Positions 18,379-29,451 of a stretch of 64,000 nucleotides of DNA are shown here, one piece after another (position 1 is the first letter of the stretch; the number at the start of each line of letters is the position of its first letter). The translations under genes were made by a program, and so were the position numbers. This stretch comes from Hanleya hanleyi (lineage: Eukaryota; Mollusca; Polyplacophora; Lepidopleurida; Hanleyidae). Below the pieces are notes generated by a model. The model made no database searches. It had not been told where the DNA came from and was given only the letters and a program-made list of their open reading frames with translations. The stretch is from assembly GCA_036873755.1 (NCBI GenBank), contig JAVTVY010016170.1, forward strand, positions 1 to 64,000, in the 5' to 3' direction.

Positions 18379-20020
18379 CAGAAATGCTCCAGACTGTGAC
18401 AACCCAACTTGTCAGATTTGCTCATTTGTTGCTCACCTGGAAAGTTGTGTTGTTCATTTATGTATCACAGATGTCCTCAAAGATAATATCAAGCTCCCCT
18501 TCACCAGTCGACCAGCCTGGCTGGCTCTCCAATCCGAGTGCGCTGATTTGCGCCGCACTCATGCTCATCTCAAACAAGGCACCCGCCCGTCAAAAAAACT
18601 TACAGACATCAAAGATATAAAACGCTATCTTAATGTCGCTTCTATCGCCAAAGATGGTCTATTGGTTGTCCGTCGACAGGATCCTTTCACTTCTTCCCGA
18701 GAGTGCATCATCGTTCCTCGACAGGTTCTTGATGGCCTGCTCACCGCTCTCCATATTCACTTGAATCACCCGACCTGCCACCAGCTTAAGCTTGCTGTAC
18801 GCCGTTTCTTCTATGCACTGGATATGGACAAATCTGTTGAGCACGTAACGAGTGGATGTCATCAATGTGCTTCATTACAGAAGATTCCCCATGATGTAAT
18901 CACACAGTCCACAGAAGATCCACCGGATAAGATCGGGATATCTTACGCAGCAGATGTGATCAAGCGTCAGAAACAGTTCATCCTTGTTCTGAGAGAATGT
19001 GTTACGTCTTATACCTGTGCCTGTTTGATAGAGGATGAGCGACGAGAGTCTCTACAAAGTGCACTCCTTCGACTGTGCCTTGAAATTCGCCCCATTGGAG
19101 GCCCTGCCGCAGTTGTACGTACTGACCCAGCCCCAGCCTTCCAGTCCCTCGTTAACGATGAACTTCTCCGGCAACACCGACTCACGCTTGAGGTGGGGAG
19201 AGTGAAGAACAGAAATAAAAACCCTGTCGCCGACAAAGCTGTTCAAGAACTAGAAAGCGAGCTCTTGCGTCAAGATCCATCAGCCGGTTATGTTTCTCCT
19301 CTCAAACTTGCTCTTGCTACGGCACACCTGAACACGCGTATCAGATCTAGGGGTCTATCTGCACGGGAAATGTGGACCCAAAGGGATCAATTTACCAACG
19401 CCCAGATTCCATTACAGGACATGAAACTTATTGCGGACCAACATTCTCAACGCAATGCCAATCATCCACACAGTGAGAAATCTAAAGCCCCGCTAAGTGA
19501 CCCACCGCCTATTCCGTCAATCGACGTTGGGGACTTAGTATATCTTCATTCGGATGGCAACAAATTGAGTGCACGTGACCGTTATCTTGTTGTAGCAGTG
19601 GATGGTCAATGGTGTAACATCAGGAAATTTACTGGTGCTCAACTTAGGAAAACCTCATACCGCGTCAAACATTCCGAGTGTTATAAAGTACCAGTTTCTT
19701 CCAAACCTAACACTGCACGCACATGGCGTTACGCACATGACGATTCGGACGATGAGTTTGAAGAGATGGAGAAACCGTCATCTCGCATAAACCCACCTGT
19801 ACTCCCACCTGTTCCACTAGAGATTTATAACCCAGCTGAGGGTGCGTCAGGCTTGCAATTGGAATGTAATGTACCTGACTCTTCAACCATACCTGTGGAT
19901 GAGAGTGACAGTCATGGTATGACTCCTATTACGGATGGGTCATCATCCCCAGAACTCTTGCGACGATCTGGTCGACAACGGTCTCGGCCAACTCGTCTAA
20001 AGGATTATGTGCTTGACTGA
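18364..20020 (+). CDS. Integrase portion of Pol (in +1 frame relative to RT)
   Basis: This frame carries PSDFASRN, the usual linker after RNase H, then an HHCC zinc-binding motif (HLNHPTCH ... CHQC), and integrase core acidic residues in [16 protein letters not shown] and [15 protein letters not shown]-terminal Arg-rich tail ends at 20018-20020. There is no credible independent ATG at its start, so it is either reached by frameshifting or has been disconnected by a one-base indel around 18363-18367. The rest is undamaged. Confidence 0.85.
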
Positions 20021-20061
20021 AGTATCATTTCGTGTATTGCCAACGATTTCTGGAATGTGTA

Positions 20062-20178
20062 GTGGGGCAGAATAATCCCCTATGCTAGAGGGCAGTCTAC
20101 CCTATGACAGCATTTATGTATAACGGAAATGGGGCAGAATAATCCCCTGTTGCCGGAGGGCAGTCTACCCTATGATGG
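20062..20178 (+). repeat. Duplicated hairpin module in the retrotransposon 3' UTR
   Basis: Two copies, about 65 bases apart, each contain GGGGCAGAATAATCCCC followed by AGGGCAGTCTACCCT. Each of these can fold into a stem (GGGG/CCCC and AGGG/CCCT), giving four small hairpins between the pol stop and the polypurine tract. Confidence 0.75.
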
Positions 20179-20472
20179 CAAATTATCAGTGCAGTGTAAA
20201 ATATCCTACATATTGACATTCAGATTTAGTCTATCTTACGATGTCAAACTTTCTAAGCATTTTTATCTGTCATAACTGATGACGTTCTCACCATTAATGA
20301 CCTGTGTATTCATCCATACAGTTAAAAGTTTCTGTTCAGGTGAAAATTGATACCCATTCAACGGTCGACAACCATGCTGAAGAGAAGACATAGTATCATT
20401 GCCGTCTGTATGACATTCCAAGTCAAACTTAGTTTTATAGTTTAGCTAGTACTGTGCTAAATAAAGAAAGAA

Positions 20473-20497
20473 AGAGAAAAAAGAAAGGGAAAAGGGG
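20473..20497 (+). promoter_or_regulatory. Polypurine tract
   Basis: A purine-only run ending AAAAGGGG three bases before the 3' LTR, in the correct place for plus-strand priming. Confidence 0.75.
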
Positions 20498-20500
20498 TCA

Positions 20501-20730
20501 CGCCATAATTGGTGTTATTGTTTATACACGTGGAATTGTTATGCCCTATGGCGCATGCGCTAGTTACGTAGCTTCCTCTCTCTCTTGCCTGGCTCTCTTG
20601 TGTAATGTTACGTGTTTTGCCTGTGTCTTATTGGAGCTAATAAACAACGCTCATTTCACACAGAAACGACGTCTTGTTGTTGGTTTGACGCTGTGTTGAG
20701 TTCGAGGAGGATTTACCTAACTAACTGGCG
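20501..20730 (+). repeat. 3' LTR (230 bp)
   Basis: Apparent 100% identity to 14714-14943, including the NRF1-like palindrome at 20551-20560. Confidence 0.93.
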
Positions 20731-20777
20731 TTTAGTGGTTCTCCAATGAACAATGATCTTCACTGGCTTTGTGAGAT
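20731..20777 (-). mobile_element. Remainder of the inverted Penelope segment
   Basis: Reverse complement of about 23360-23405 of the forward copy. It rejoins the piece ending at 14713 once the LTR element is removed and abuts the forward Penelope element at 20778. Confidence 0.85.
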
Positions 20778-21309
20778 CTTGTTAATTAATATAATTCAGC
20801 ATTTCTCATTCTGTAACTATCTAATTCTCTATATTTTATTTCCGATTTCAATCCTCCATACATGTACCTTTGTTGCGTTTCTCTAATCAACTTAATACAT
20901 ATATATTTTTTTTTTCTAATCTCTGTTTCACTTGTGTTTATTCCCCTGATTGACATTTCTGCTGCCACTCTATACACATTGACGCACCTCAATAAATCAC
21001 CACCCGTCACTATTAATCTTTATCAAACTATTGCCATTTCGATTGTGTATTGCCAGGCCTATGTGTATTCCTTGTCATGCCTATTTGCCACTCATGTTTA
21101 CCTTGTTATGTTCACATATTATCTGATTGGCTATTGCCCTCTAATTTTGTGTATCTAACCATTTCAGTCTTTGTTAGTCGTTTTTGTATATAAGAGCCTG
21201 TAACTGCTGTTAAATCACATCCTGAAGATGACAAATAAAATTTTGTCGAAATATTGAGACCGTCGCCATGCGTTTATTAAGTTTATTCGGAGTTACTTTG
21301 CTTCTGCAT
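20778..21309 (+). repeat. 5' pseudo-LTR of the Penelope-like element
   Basis: Near-identical to 23948-24484. It contains TATATAAG near 21187, a hammerhead-like motif at 21222-21251, and the ATG of the coding region (21268), so translation starts inside the repeat. Confidence 0.88.
21222..21251 (+). ncRNA. Hammerhead-ribozyme-like core in the 5' pseudo-LTR
   Basis: CTGAAGA (fits CUGANGA) is followed by a stem with arms GACAAA and TTTGTC, then GAAA. Minimal hammerhead motifs are known in Penelope pseudo-LTRs. Helices I and III and the cleavage site could not be resolved by eye. Confidence 0.5.
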
Positions 21310-23810
21310 TATGCCAAGCTTATCAGTGGATCAACACGATTTTGGTCAACGCTCCGAGCCACTGACCCCATCCTTCACCAACACACAGTAGCCTACCAAA
21401 AGAGCTACAGACGACTGACAAAGGCTGAATCTGACCTCAAGTTTCCGAACAAGTGTCGGAACAACAACATTACGCCGAAGTTCATCCGCTGGGCTAATCT
21501 TCGTTCCAAGACCCCCAGACTACGTAGCCGATACCACAAACGACTACTGAAAGAAGCCATCCGTGAGAAGGTCCTCGCAGTTCGACAACTGAGGAGGGAA
21601 AATGCCTTGTTAGAAACACAACTGATGAACAGCACTACCTGGATGAAAGCCACCACGATCAAACACATCGCCAGAAAGCCCGTGGACAAAATCAACGCTG
21701 CCCATATCCAACGCCAGGAGAAGAAATTCACCTCACTCCTCAAAGAACACTCTATTTCACTCGGCCTGAAAGACAACCCGAACACCACTATTCTTAATCT
21801 CACCAATGAAACGATTTCCAGAGACGAAGAAGACATTGTATACGTTTTGGCTTAAAACATGGTCTTGCTACGTCCCCGAGAGATTCAGACATTATCATAT
21901 GTGCCGAAACATTTTGGGAACATCTAAATTACCATGGACTACTACCGAATGGTTACATTAAGAGAGAACGTGTCAAAAATGCTATCCGGGCCATGTCATG
22001 CAACATGCTGGACTTCAGTGACAAACGACTGTCTTCTGATGCCCACCGAATCAAAATTCTGAAAACACTGAAAGAACGCTTCGCTATTTTGAAACCCGAT
22101 AAAGGTAGCGGCGTCGTATTAATACGGAAGGAGGACTACATTACCAGCCTTAATGAAACTTTCGAGATTAGGACGAAATTCCGCAAACTAGACAAGAACC
22201 CCAGTATGACCCAACTACGCACCCTGCAAAATTACCTGCGCACAATTCATCGTCGAGGTGAAATTACTGAAGATGAATTGAAGGAAGTGAAACCCAAATC
22301 CACGAGACCAGCACGCGCCTATGGGTTACCGAAAACACACAAAGATTTTGTGAATCTGCCCAAGTTTCGCCCAATTATCGACACAACTGGTACTTCCTAC
22401 TCGAAAGTCGGTAAATTTCTGTCGAAACTATTGAAACCATTAACGGATAACGAATACTCACTATCTGATTCCTTTGATGCAGCCCAACGTATTCGAGAAA
22501 TTCCACAAAACTTATTCGATGAAGGCTATCGCTTTGTTTCCTTCGATGTCGAATCGCTGTTCACCAATGTGCCTCTGAGGAAAGTAGTGAATATCATTCT
22601 TGGCCGTGTATATAAACAGAAGATAATTACAACCACTATCCGAAAGACTATACCCTGAAAAAACTGTTGATCGACTCCTGTACCAAAACTCCATTCTCGT
22701 TCAACAGTGTATTGTACCAGCAAGTGGACGGTGTATCGATGGGTTCCCCCCTAGGACCGACCCTCGCCAACATCATCATGACTGAGCTCGAAAAGACAGT
22801 GGTGGATAAACTGGTCCAAGATGGAACGGTTAAATTCTACTGCAGATATGTGGATGACCTACTTGTTCTAGCCAAACCTGCTGATTTCAACTCAATCTTG
22901 ACGGCACTGAACACTTTCCACCCACAGCTCAAGTTTACCCATGAGGCACTTGACGCTTATATACTGATGTACATTTCCTCGATATCAAAATCTGCAATGG
23001 AATGACAACCTCAATATACCGAAAATCCACTTGTACCGGCCAGTATATTCATTTCGACAGCTTTCAACCTTGGACTACAAAAACTGCTTGGATACGGACA
23101 CTTATTACTAGAGCTCACAAACTTTGTAGTACGAAAAACTATTCAACAATTAGTTGAGTGTTATTAAAGACTTTATGTCTTGGAATGGCTTCCCCAGAGC
23201 TACAGATGAAAAACTTGTCAAAAAGTTCACCACCCGTTTGGCTTGTGCGCCTCGAGATAAACCTAAAGACGACATACCTAAAATCTGGATCAAATTCCCT
23301 TACGTTGGTCCTCAGGGAGAACGAATAGTCAAACGATATTTAGGTAAAATTCGCAAACTTCTCACAAAGCCAGTGAAGATCATTGTTCATTGGAGAACCA
23401 CTAAAGTCAGTGCAATTATCAACATCAAAGACAAGACTCTGCTAGAATTTAGAAGTGATATTGTGTACCAATTTACCTGCCCTGGTTGTAATTCTAGTTA
23501 CATCGGAAAAACTGAGCGTTGTCTTGAAACACGACTTAAGGAACATAGTAAAGGCAACAGCGAAATCCATTCTCATTTGTTCAGTTGTGAGCATTTCCAA
23601 CATATTAAAGACCTACTAGATTTACCGAATAGACTAGAAGGTATTCCATATTGCCCATTGTCCTCAGTCTTATTGTCTAACACTAAAGTTATTGACTCCG
23701 CGGATCACTGGAATGTCTTGTTATTTAAGGAAGCCCTAGCTATTCGGCGATCAAATCCTAAACTTAACAGTGGTGTAAAAGCTTCGAAAGAGCTACAGTT
23801 ATTCAGGTAG
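21268..23810 (+). pseudogene. Penelope-like RT/GIY-YIG polyprotein with about four frameshifts
   Basis: The coding region starts at ATG 21268 and is split into frames 21268-21855, about 21845-22658, about 22648-23005 and 23154-23810, with breaks near 21848, 22648, 22958 and 23150. RT motifs are clear: KPDKGSGVV, YGLPKTHK, FRPIIDTTGTSY, FVSFDVESLFTNVPL, GVSMGSPLGPTLANI and the catalytic YVDDLLV. The C-terminus holds the GIY-YIG endonuclease (YQFTCPGCNSSYIGKTER). In life it would nick chromosomal DNA and prime reverse transcription. This copy cannot make a full protein, although each domain is well preserved. Confidence 0.9.
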
Positions 23811-23947
23811 ACTACTGTTTATTATTTTGGTATTTTGTTGCCAATTTCAATGTTTTTTTTTATTATATATATATTTTATTCCATCAATCACTGTTTAGAT
23901 AAGATAATACAGCCATCCAGCATTTCTGTGGTGTGTGTATTCCTTGT

Positions 23948-24484
23948 CTTGTTAATTAATAGCTTAATATAATTCAGCATTTCCCATTCTGTAACTATCT
24001 AATTCTCTATATTTTATTTCCGATTTCAATCCTCCATACATGTACCTTTGTTACGTTTCTCTAATCAACTTAATACATATATTTTTTTTTCTAATCTCTG
24101 TTTCACTTGTGTTTATTCCCCTGATTGACATTTCTGCTGCCACTCTATACACATTGACGCACCTCAATAAATCACCACCCGTCACTATTAATCTTTATCA
24201 AACTATTGCCATTTCGATTGTGTATTGCCAGGCCTATGTGTATTCCTTGTCATGCCTATTTGCCACTCATGTTTACCTTGTTATGTTCACATATTATCTG
24301 ATTGGCTATTGCCCTCTAATTTTGTGTATCTAACCATTTCAGTCTTTGTTAGTCGTTTTTGTATATAAGAGCCTGTAACTGCTGTTAAATCACATCCTGA
24401 AGATGACAAATAAAATTTTGTCGAAATATTGAGACTGTCGCCATGCGTTTATTAAGTTTATTCGGAGTTACTTTGCTTCTGCAT
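23948..24484 (+). repeat. 3' pseudo-LTR of the Penelope-like element
   Basis: Direct copy of 20778-21309 with a few differences (for example gagactgtc versus gagaccgtc). Ends at GCAT 24481-24484. Confidence 0.88.
24397..24426 (+). ncRNA. Hammerhead-ribozyme-like core in the 3' pseudo-LTR
   Basis: Same CTGAAGA / stem / GAAA arrangement as at 21222-21251, with no change in the core. Confidence 0.48.
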
Positions 24485-25560
24485 AAAGATCTATTCAGCC
24501 CGGGTCTTGGGAAAACACAGACCATCATACACGCAATACGTACAACCGATGAGGTGCTTGTTTCATTACCCACCGTCGTATTCCACCCCTCCAGATAGTT
24601 GCTCTCATAGACCACCTTCAAGATCTACTGAATGAAGGGGTTATATGACATAGCTGTTCAAGCTACCGGGCTCCACCAGTTCTGTTTAAGAAGAAATCAG
24701 AAGACATGAGAATGTGCATTGATTATAGATGCTTGAATGAGAAAACTCTCCGTGATGTCTATCCTGTACCACGTATAGAGGATTACAAGCGTCTAGTCCG
24801 TCATTCATAATCCAGCCGTCGTCCATTAGAGAATATCCGCGTCCATAATCCGAAGACCTATTCCATTTCCATATAACAGTATTAGCACCAAATTCAAAAA
24901 GACAAAAGTATACATAAACATAGGCTTGTTTCCTGCAAGAGAGAAGCGGTCAACAATTTTCAATGATGCCGGCAAGACATCATGATGTTCTGCTCGACCT
25001 GGCGTCTGGTGCCAAACAGTTCTCCACAATAGATTTGAAGTCCGCTTATAATCAGATAGAGGTACATGAACCGGACAAGCAGAAGACGGAATTTAGAACG
25101 CCCTTTGGATTATCTGAATATAACCGAATGTCATTCCGCTTAACAAATGCGCCAGCGACTTTTCAGAGGCTGATGACCTACATTTTCCAAGATGAGATGA
25201 TGAAGCAAATGTTTATGTATCTGGATGACATCGTTGTATGGGCTGCGAACACAAAAGAACACCTTGACCGTTTGGAAGTAGTATTCAAGAAACTCCGAGA
25301 ACATGGCTTGAAAGTGGAACCAAAGAAGTGTTCGCTGTTCCGAGAACAAGCGCCTTCCTTGGGCCACGTATTCTCAGCTGAGTGCGTGTCAACACACCCG
25401 GAAAAGTGTCGTGTCATCACCAATTGGCCAGCGCCAACTTCACCGAATCAGCTGCGTTCCTTCCTGAGGTTCGCCTCATATTACCGCTAGTTTGTAGATA
25501 AGTTTTCCACCCTTGCCCCTTGGTGTGGGGTTCAGAAAAAAGGTAACCCAACACGATCAG
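24485..25560 (+). pseudogene. Old Ty3/Gypsy pol fragment (RT)
   Basis: Readable pieces include MRMCIDYR (about 24705), FSTIDLKSAYNQIEV, EFRTPFGLSEYNRMSF, the catalytic FMYLDDIVVWA and FLRFASYYR, standard Ty3/Gypsy RT. Stops and frameshifts are frequent, and a 208-bp foreign piece (24783-24990) splits the fingers from the palm. The RNase H continuation is found 2.8 kb away at 28390-28580, beyond an inserted RT element. Confidence 0.85.
24783..24990 (-). repeat. 208-bp retroelement tail inserted in the Gypsy RT
   Basis: The same unit is at 25607-25816 (attached to the 3' end of the RT element), inverted at 30901-31112, and at 46844-46947 plus 46948-47152. It appears to be the 3'-terminal tail of the RT family at 25950-28370, mobilised alone as an extremely 5'-truncated copy or as a dependent SINE-like unit. 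Confidence 0.7.
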
Positions 25561-25606
25561 TCAAGGACTGTAACATTACTGGATACTGGGACCCAAACTG
25601 CCAAAT

Positions 25607-25816
25607 TTCAAGCGTCTAGTCCGTGATTCATAATTCAACCGTCGTCCATTAAAGAATATCCGAGTCTATACTCCAAAGACCTATTCCATATTCCATATAA
25701 CAGTATTAGCACCAAATTCAAAAAGACAATCATAGTATACATAAACATAGGCTAGTTTCCTGCAAGAGCGAAGCGGTCAACATTTTTCATTGATGCCGAC
25801 AAGACATCATGATGTT
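25607..25816 (-). repeat. Tail unit at the 3' end of the RT element
   Basis: About 90% similar to 24783-24990 by eye. On - it directly follows the RT 3' UTR, identifying the unit as that element's 3' terminus. Confidence 0.7.
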
Positions 25817-25949
25817 CCAAAAATCTAAAATGCGTATCGCTGATCAATATTCTTAATCCATAATATTCGTTGTAAAGTCGTCATCTAGAGAATGGTGTAT
25901 CTCAGTCACGCTTTGATTGTGACTGTTCATATGAGCACCAGAAGGATCT

Positions 25950-28370
25950 TGAAGTGCATGGGTTCATACAACCCCTAGCCCGGGTTAAGCGGAATTAGAC
26001 ACAAGTTACGAAACGTACCGCCATAGATCTTGCGCGCTACGTTCGTATTTTGTTATTAGCATGGGATATGTATCGCCAAATTTGAGAAACTTTGAGTGGA
26101 GGCGCTTGTTGGAATAGCCCTGTTTTATAAGTTTCTGCAACAATGTTTTGTGACGTTGATTAAAATCGTCACATTTAACACAGGATCCAGCAAATGCTAC
26201 TAGGCGAGATATGTATACGCCATATGCAGGTCCCACTGGAATATCACTGTCCAGAAATGGATAGTTTATGTTGTCGAAATTGTAATCATCTCTTTTGTCA
26301 TAAAGTTGACGAGAGAGAATGCCCGCTTCATTTTCATAGAGATATAGATCTAAATATGATGTGCCTGTAGGGCCATCTGTAGTTTCCTTCAAATCCAGTG
26401 AAGGTGGATATATATCCTTCACTGCGTCATTTATATAGCGATTATTCACAGCGAGAATATCGTCTATATAGCGTTTAGTGAATGAGAAGGAACGGGCTTT
26501 GAATGGATCTGTTTTTGAAAGCACTTGCATATAGTCATATTCATAAGAGAACAGATACAGATCACACAATGCTATTCTATGGATAACAACTTCTTTATTG
26601 CTGTGGAGCTGACGTTTCGTTGGAGATACTTCCAACTTTGTCAAAGCTAATGAACTACATAGTACAGTTGAGAGTATTTATACAAATGATTAACAAGCAA
26701 ACAGGTCACAAAACAATCATAGCACAATAGATGTTTCATGAGCTAGTCATGTCAGGTCCGCCAACAGGGGTGCACTATTAGTACCCATTGAAATACCTAT
26801 ATGCTGCTGATATATTGTTGCCAAATCTCACATAGATATTTTTAATGAGAAATTCAAGCAACTCTATAAACAAAGAAACATCCCATGAAGGATATCTCTT
26901 GTATGTAGTAGAGCTAAAGAATGCTTTATGGCTTCCGACATTAATATATCTACGATCAGTTTTCTTGAACACAGATACTATCAATGAACTTAGACGGTCA
27001 ATAAGGTCCTGATGAGGGATTGTAGTATAGAGAGTCGATAAATCCCATGTGTATACATGTCTGTACGGTATGTGACCTTTAGCATCAAGTTCTTCCGTAA
27101 GACATTTTGAGTTTTTCAATATACACATACATTCAACGCCAGAGTTTTTAGAAATAGGGGCAATAATACCTTTCCCAAAATGCTTTTACCTCCTGAGGGC
27201 CCTCTTCAATAGGGTTGAAAGAAGATTGGTGGTACAGCTTCTAGAACCAGCTATGAATCTAGCTTTGTATGGTGATTTATGCATTTTGGGAGTGCAGTAT
27301 ACTTTTGGTATGTCGTTATGATTGGATGGAAGACAAATACCTCTTTCCCTGAGAAACTTTTTGTGATTGTTAAAAAAATCTTCCAGAGTATATGCAGTTA
27401 GGGAGTAAGTAGACGTATTTGATGATGATATGTCTACAATCAATTCTTTAACCAGCACCTGGTAATAATAATATTTACATATGAATATTATATTATTTGG
27501 AGCTTTGTCTGCTGGGACTATGACGAATTTACTCTGGAGATTTGCTAAAACTTCTTGCGAATTGAGGTTTCTCAGTACTTGTTTTGCTTGGGGAAGGGTA
27601 CTTCTGTCAATATGGCGGATTGTTTCAATGACCTTGCTCTTGGTGAGGTCCAACCAATCGGCGAGTACTGTAGGTTCAACTTTTTCTCGCTTAGACCAAT
27701 CAATAACGTACTGTTCCAATGCAGACAGGACTATCTTCTGGTCGGCCTTCAGATTTATTCTTCTCGGCTCTTAGGTCCTTTCATCAGGAGTAATTTCAGG
27801 TCCTTATCACTCACCACATCAAGGTCACCAGTCACAATATGTTTGCATGGTGTATAGATAAAGTTCGACGATTCACAATCACAACTATAGCCTCCTAACG
27901 TGTATAAGTTCCAGTCAAACTCCTTGACAGCATTGGAGTAGTTGAATAGTTAGGTGGCTATAGATTTAGTATACTTATATGAAATGCAAGGAGGTTCTGT
28001 GAACTCAAAATAGTTTGGTACAGCGTTGCGTACCTCTGGGTCATTCAGGATTCGAGGTAAATTAATAATGTCCAGTCCTTTATCTAAGTAGTTGAGTTTC
28101 AAGAAAAGCCGATCTTGAGATGTTTCGATTGTGTGCACTGGACGATACAACCGAAAATACGCTATATCTTGACATACTTTACTGATTTTTGGTGGTATTA
28201 TATTTCCTGAAGACGCAGATTGTTGTATATCTCTAGCTATTTGATCTAAAGCTCTCAGAGGTAACGCATATAGAACAGTACGTAAGCTATGTAAACTATT
28301 GGGTGTGTTAGTTAAACCCACTAAGTAATTTAAAGTGATATGATCGTGAATCATCGAACTATTAAACTTT
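25950..28370 (-). pseudogene. Penelope/telomerase-related reverse transcriptase element, decayed
   Basis: On - the order is an N-terminal region (28354-27950, ending PCISYKYTKSIA), VLADWLDLTK and LQSKFVIVPADKAPNNI, YCTPKMHKSPYKARFIAG, WDLSTLYTTIPHQDL, the catalytic RYIDDILAVNN (about 26445-26480), SYLDLYLYE, KRDDYNFDNINYPFLDSD and a C-terminus near 26006. This RT family is abundant in marine invertebrates. No GIY-YIG domain is visible. At least three breaks separate the pieces (about 26650-26780, 27130-27180, 27720-27950). It sits inside the Gypsy pol, splitting RT (25560) from RNase H (28390). Confidence 0.78.
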
Positions 28371-28389
28371 CGCCAACATCATTTGAGTT

Positions 28390-28580
28390 GTTGAAGATGA
28401 AACTTACCTCTGCCCCTGTGATGGCATACCCGGACTTTACCCAGCCATTTATTCTGAAAATAGATGCAAGTAACTCCGGTTTGGAGGATGTATTGAGTCA
28501 GAGTTAGAGTTATCGCGTATGCTTCCAGACAGCTGAGACATCCGGAGAGACAGTCAGGTTACTCGAGTGAGAAAATCAAA
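28390..28580 (+). pseudogene. Gypsy RNase H fragment, continuation of 24485-25560
   Basis: The frame reads ELLKMKLTSAPVMAYPDF, FILKIDASNSGLEDVLSQ, the start of Ty3/Gypsy RNase H with its DASNSG motif. It then meets a stop. It marks the far side of the RT-element insertion. Confidence 0.78.
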
Positions 28581-28586
28581 CTTTTG

Positions 28587-29345
28587 GGATTAAAGCTCTA
28601 TTCTTCTGCATTCATTTGGTGTTGCCATACAGTCTACTATGTCAAAGTCTGTATAAACCATACCTTGTCTGGAAATTGTAAACTCTACCAGAGTGTCCGC
28701 GTGATTTGTGAAGATAGTCTAACCTATGCACAGCACATTCGTTCCACTACCATTCATAATTAGTGATTTCATGATAAGGAGATGAAGGGGCATCTCTTCT
28801 AATGAAGTGTTATCAATAAAGGTTGTGTGGAGAATGGAGGCCAATTCACCTCGTCATTCTTTTGAGATACCAGAAATCGCTAAGGATAATGCTCAGGTAA
28901 TGTGGTGATGAAAATCCTCCGACATGACGAACTAGTAATGTTTCTCTGACATAGGATCGACATCTGTTGGAATATACGTATGGTTGATTTCCTTGCGACG
29001 AGACCACATACTGCGGGAATGAATATTTCAAACCAACCATCCTCAATTTAATCTCAAGGAATGATTAACTCAACCTTGCAAAGATCGAGATTGCTGCAAG
29101 TCCATTATGGTAGGAGTAACCCGATGATTTGGTGATTCGATCTATGTACTTCCCTTATATGTGTTGTAATTGTCTCGCCACCAGTCTTCGTACGCGGTCT
29201 ACGAGATTGATTAATAATGTTTTCATGAGTTTTCTTTCAGAAAAATCTCTGATTGATTGATATAGGTTTTAATAAACTTTCACGCGGTTGTATAGATGGA
29301 GTGAACTGGGTGTATTCTCACTCTCTGCTGTGTTTAAACCAGCTA
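28587..29345. repeat. Dispersed repeat, copy 1 (copy 2 at 34878-35715)
   Basis: Long collinear similarity runs from agctctattcttctgcattc to the gtttaaaccagctaata region, with small indels. No protein domain recognised. Confidence 0.75.
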
Positions 29346-29451
29346 ATATTAGATAGGGTATACACGTTACTAATATAATACCCTTATTCACACATGCAAG
29401 TCCAATAAGTGTTGTTTCATATCGATCCATGTCGGGTATGGAGTGAGACCT

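Larger units (their letters stand above)
14714..20730 (+). mobile_element. Young Ty3/Gypsy-type LTR retrotransposon nested in the Penelope element
   Basis: Two 230-bp LTRs that look identical by eye flank a gag-pol region, with a primer-binding site directly after the 5' LTR and a purine tract just before the 3' LTR. The flanks show a 3-bp duplication TTT (14711-14713 and 20731-20733); the uninterrupted sequence in the sister copy near 23402 has a single TTT. Gene order PR-RT-RNaseH-IN fits Metaviridae. Identical LTRs indicate recent insertion, although the pol frame carries one break. Confidence 0.93.
20778..24484 (+). mobile_element. Penelope-like element, forward copy with direct pseudo-LTRs
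   Basis: Direct repeats of 532-537 bp (20778-21309 and 23948-24484) enclose an RT plus GIY-YIG coding region, the architecture of Penelope-like elements. The 3' repeat ends exactly where an old Gypsy sequence begins (24485), so the element landed in older repeat DNA. Confidence 0.9.
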
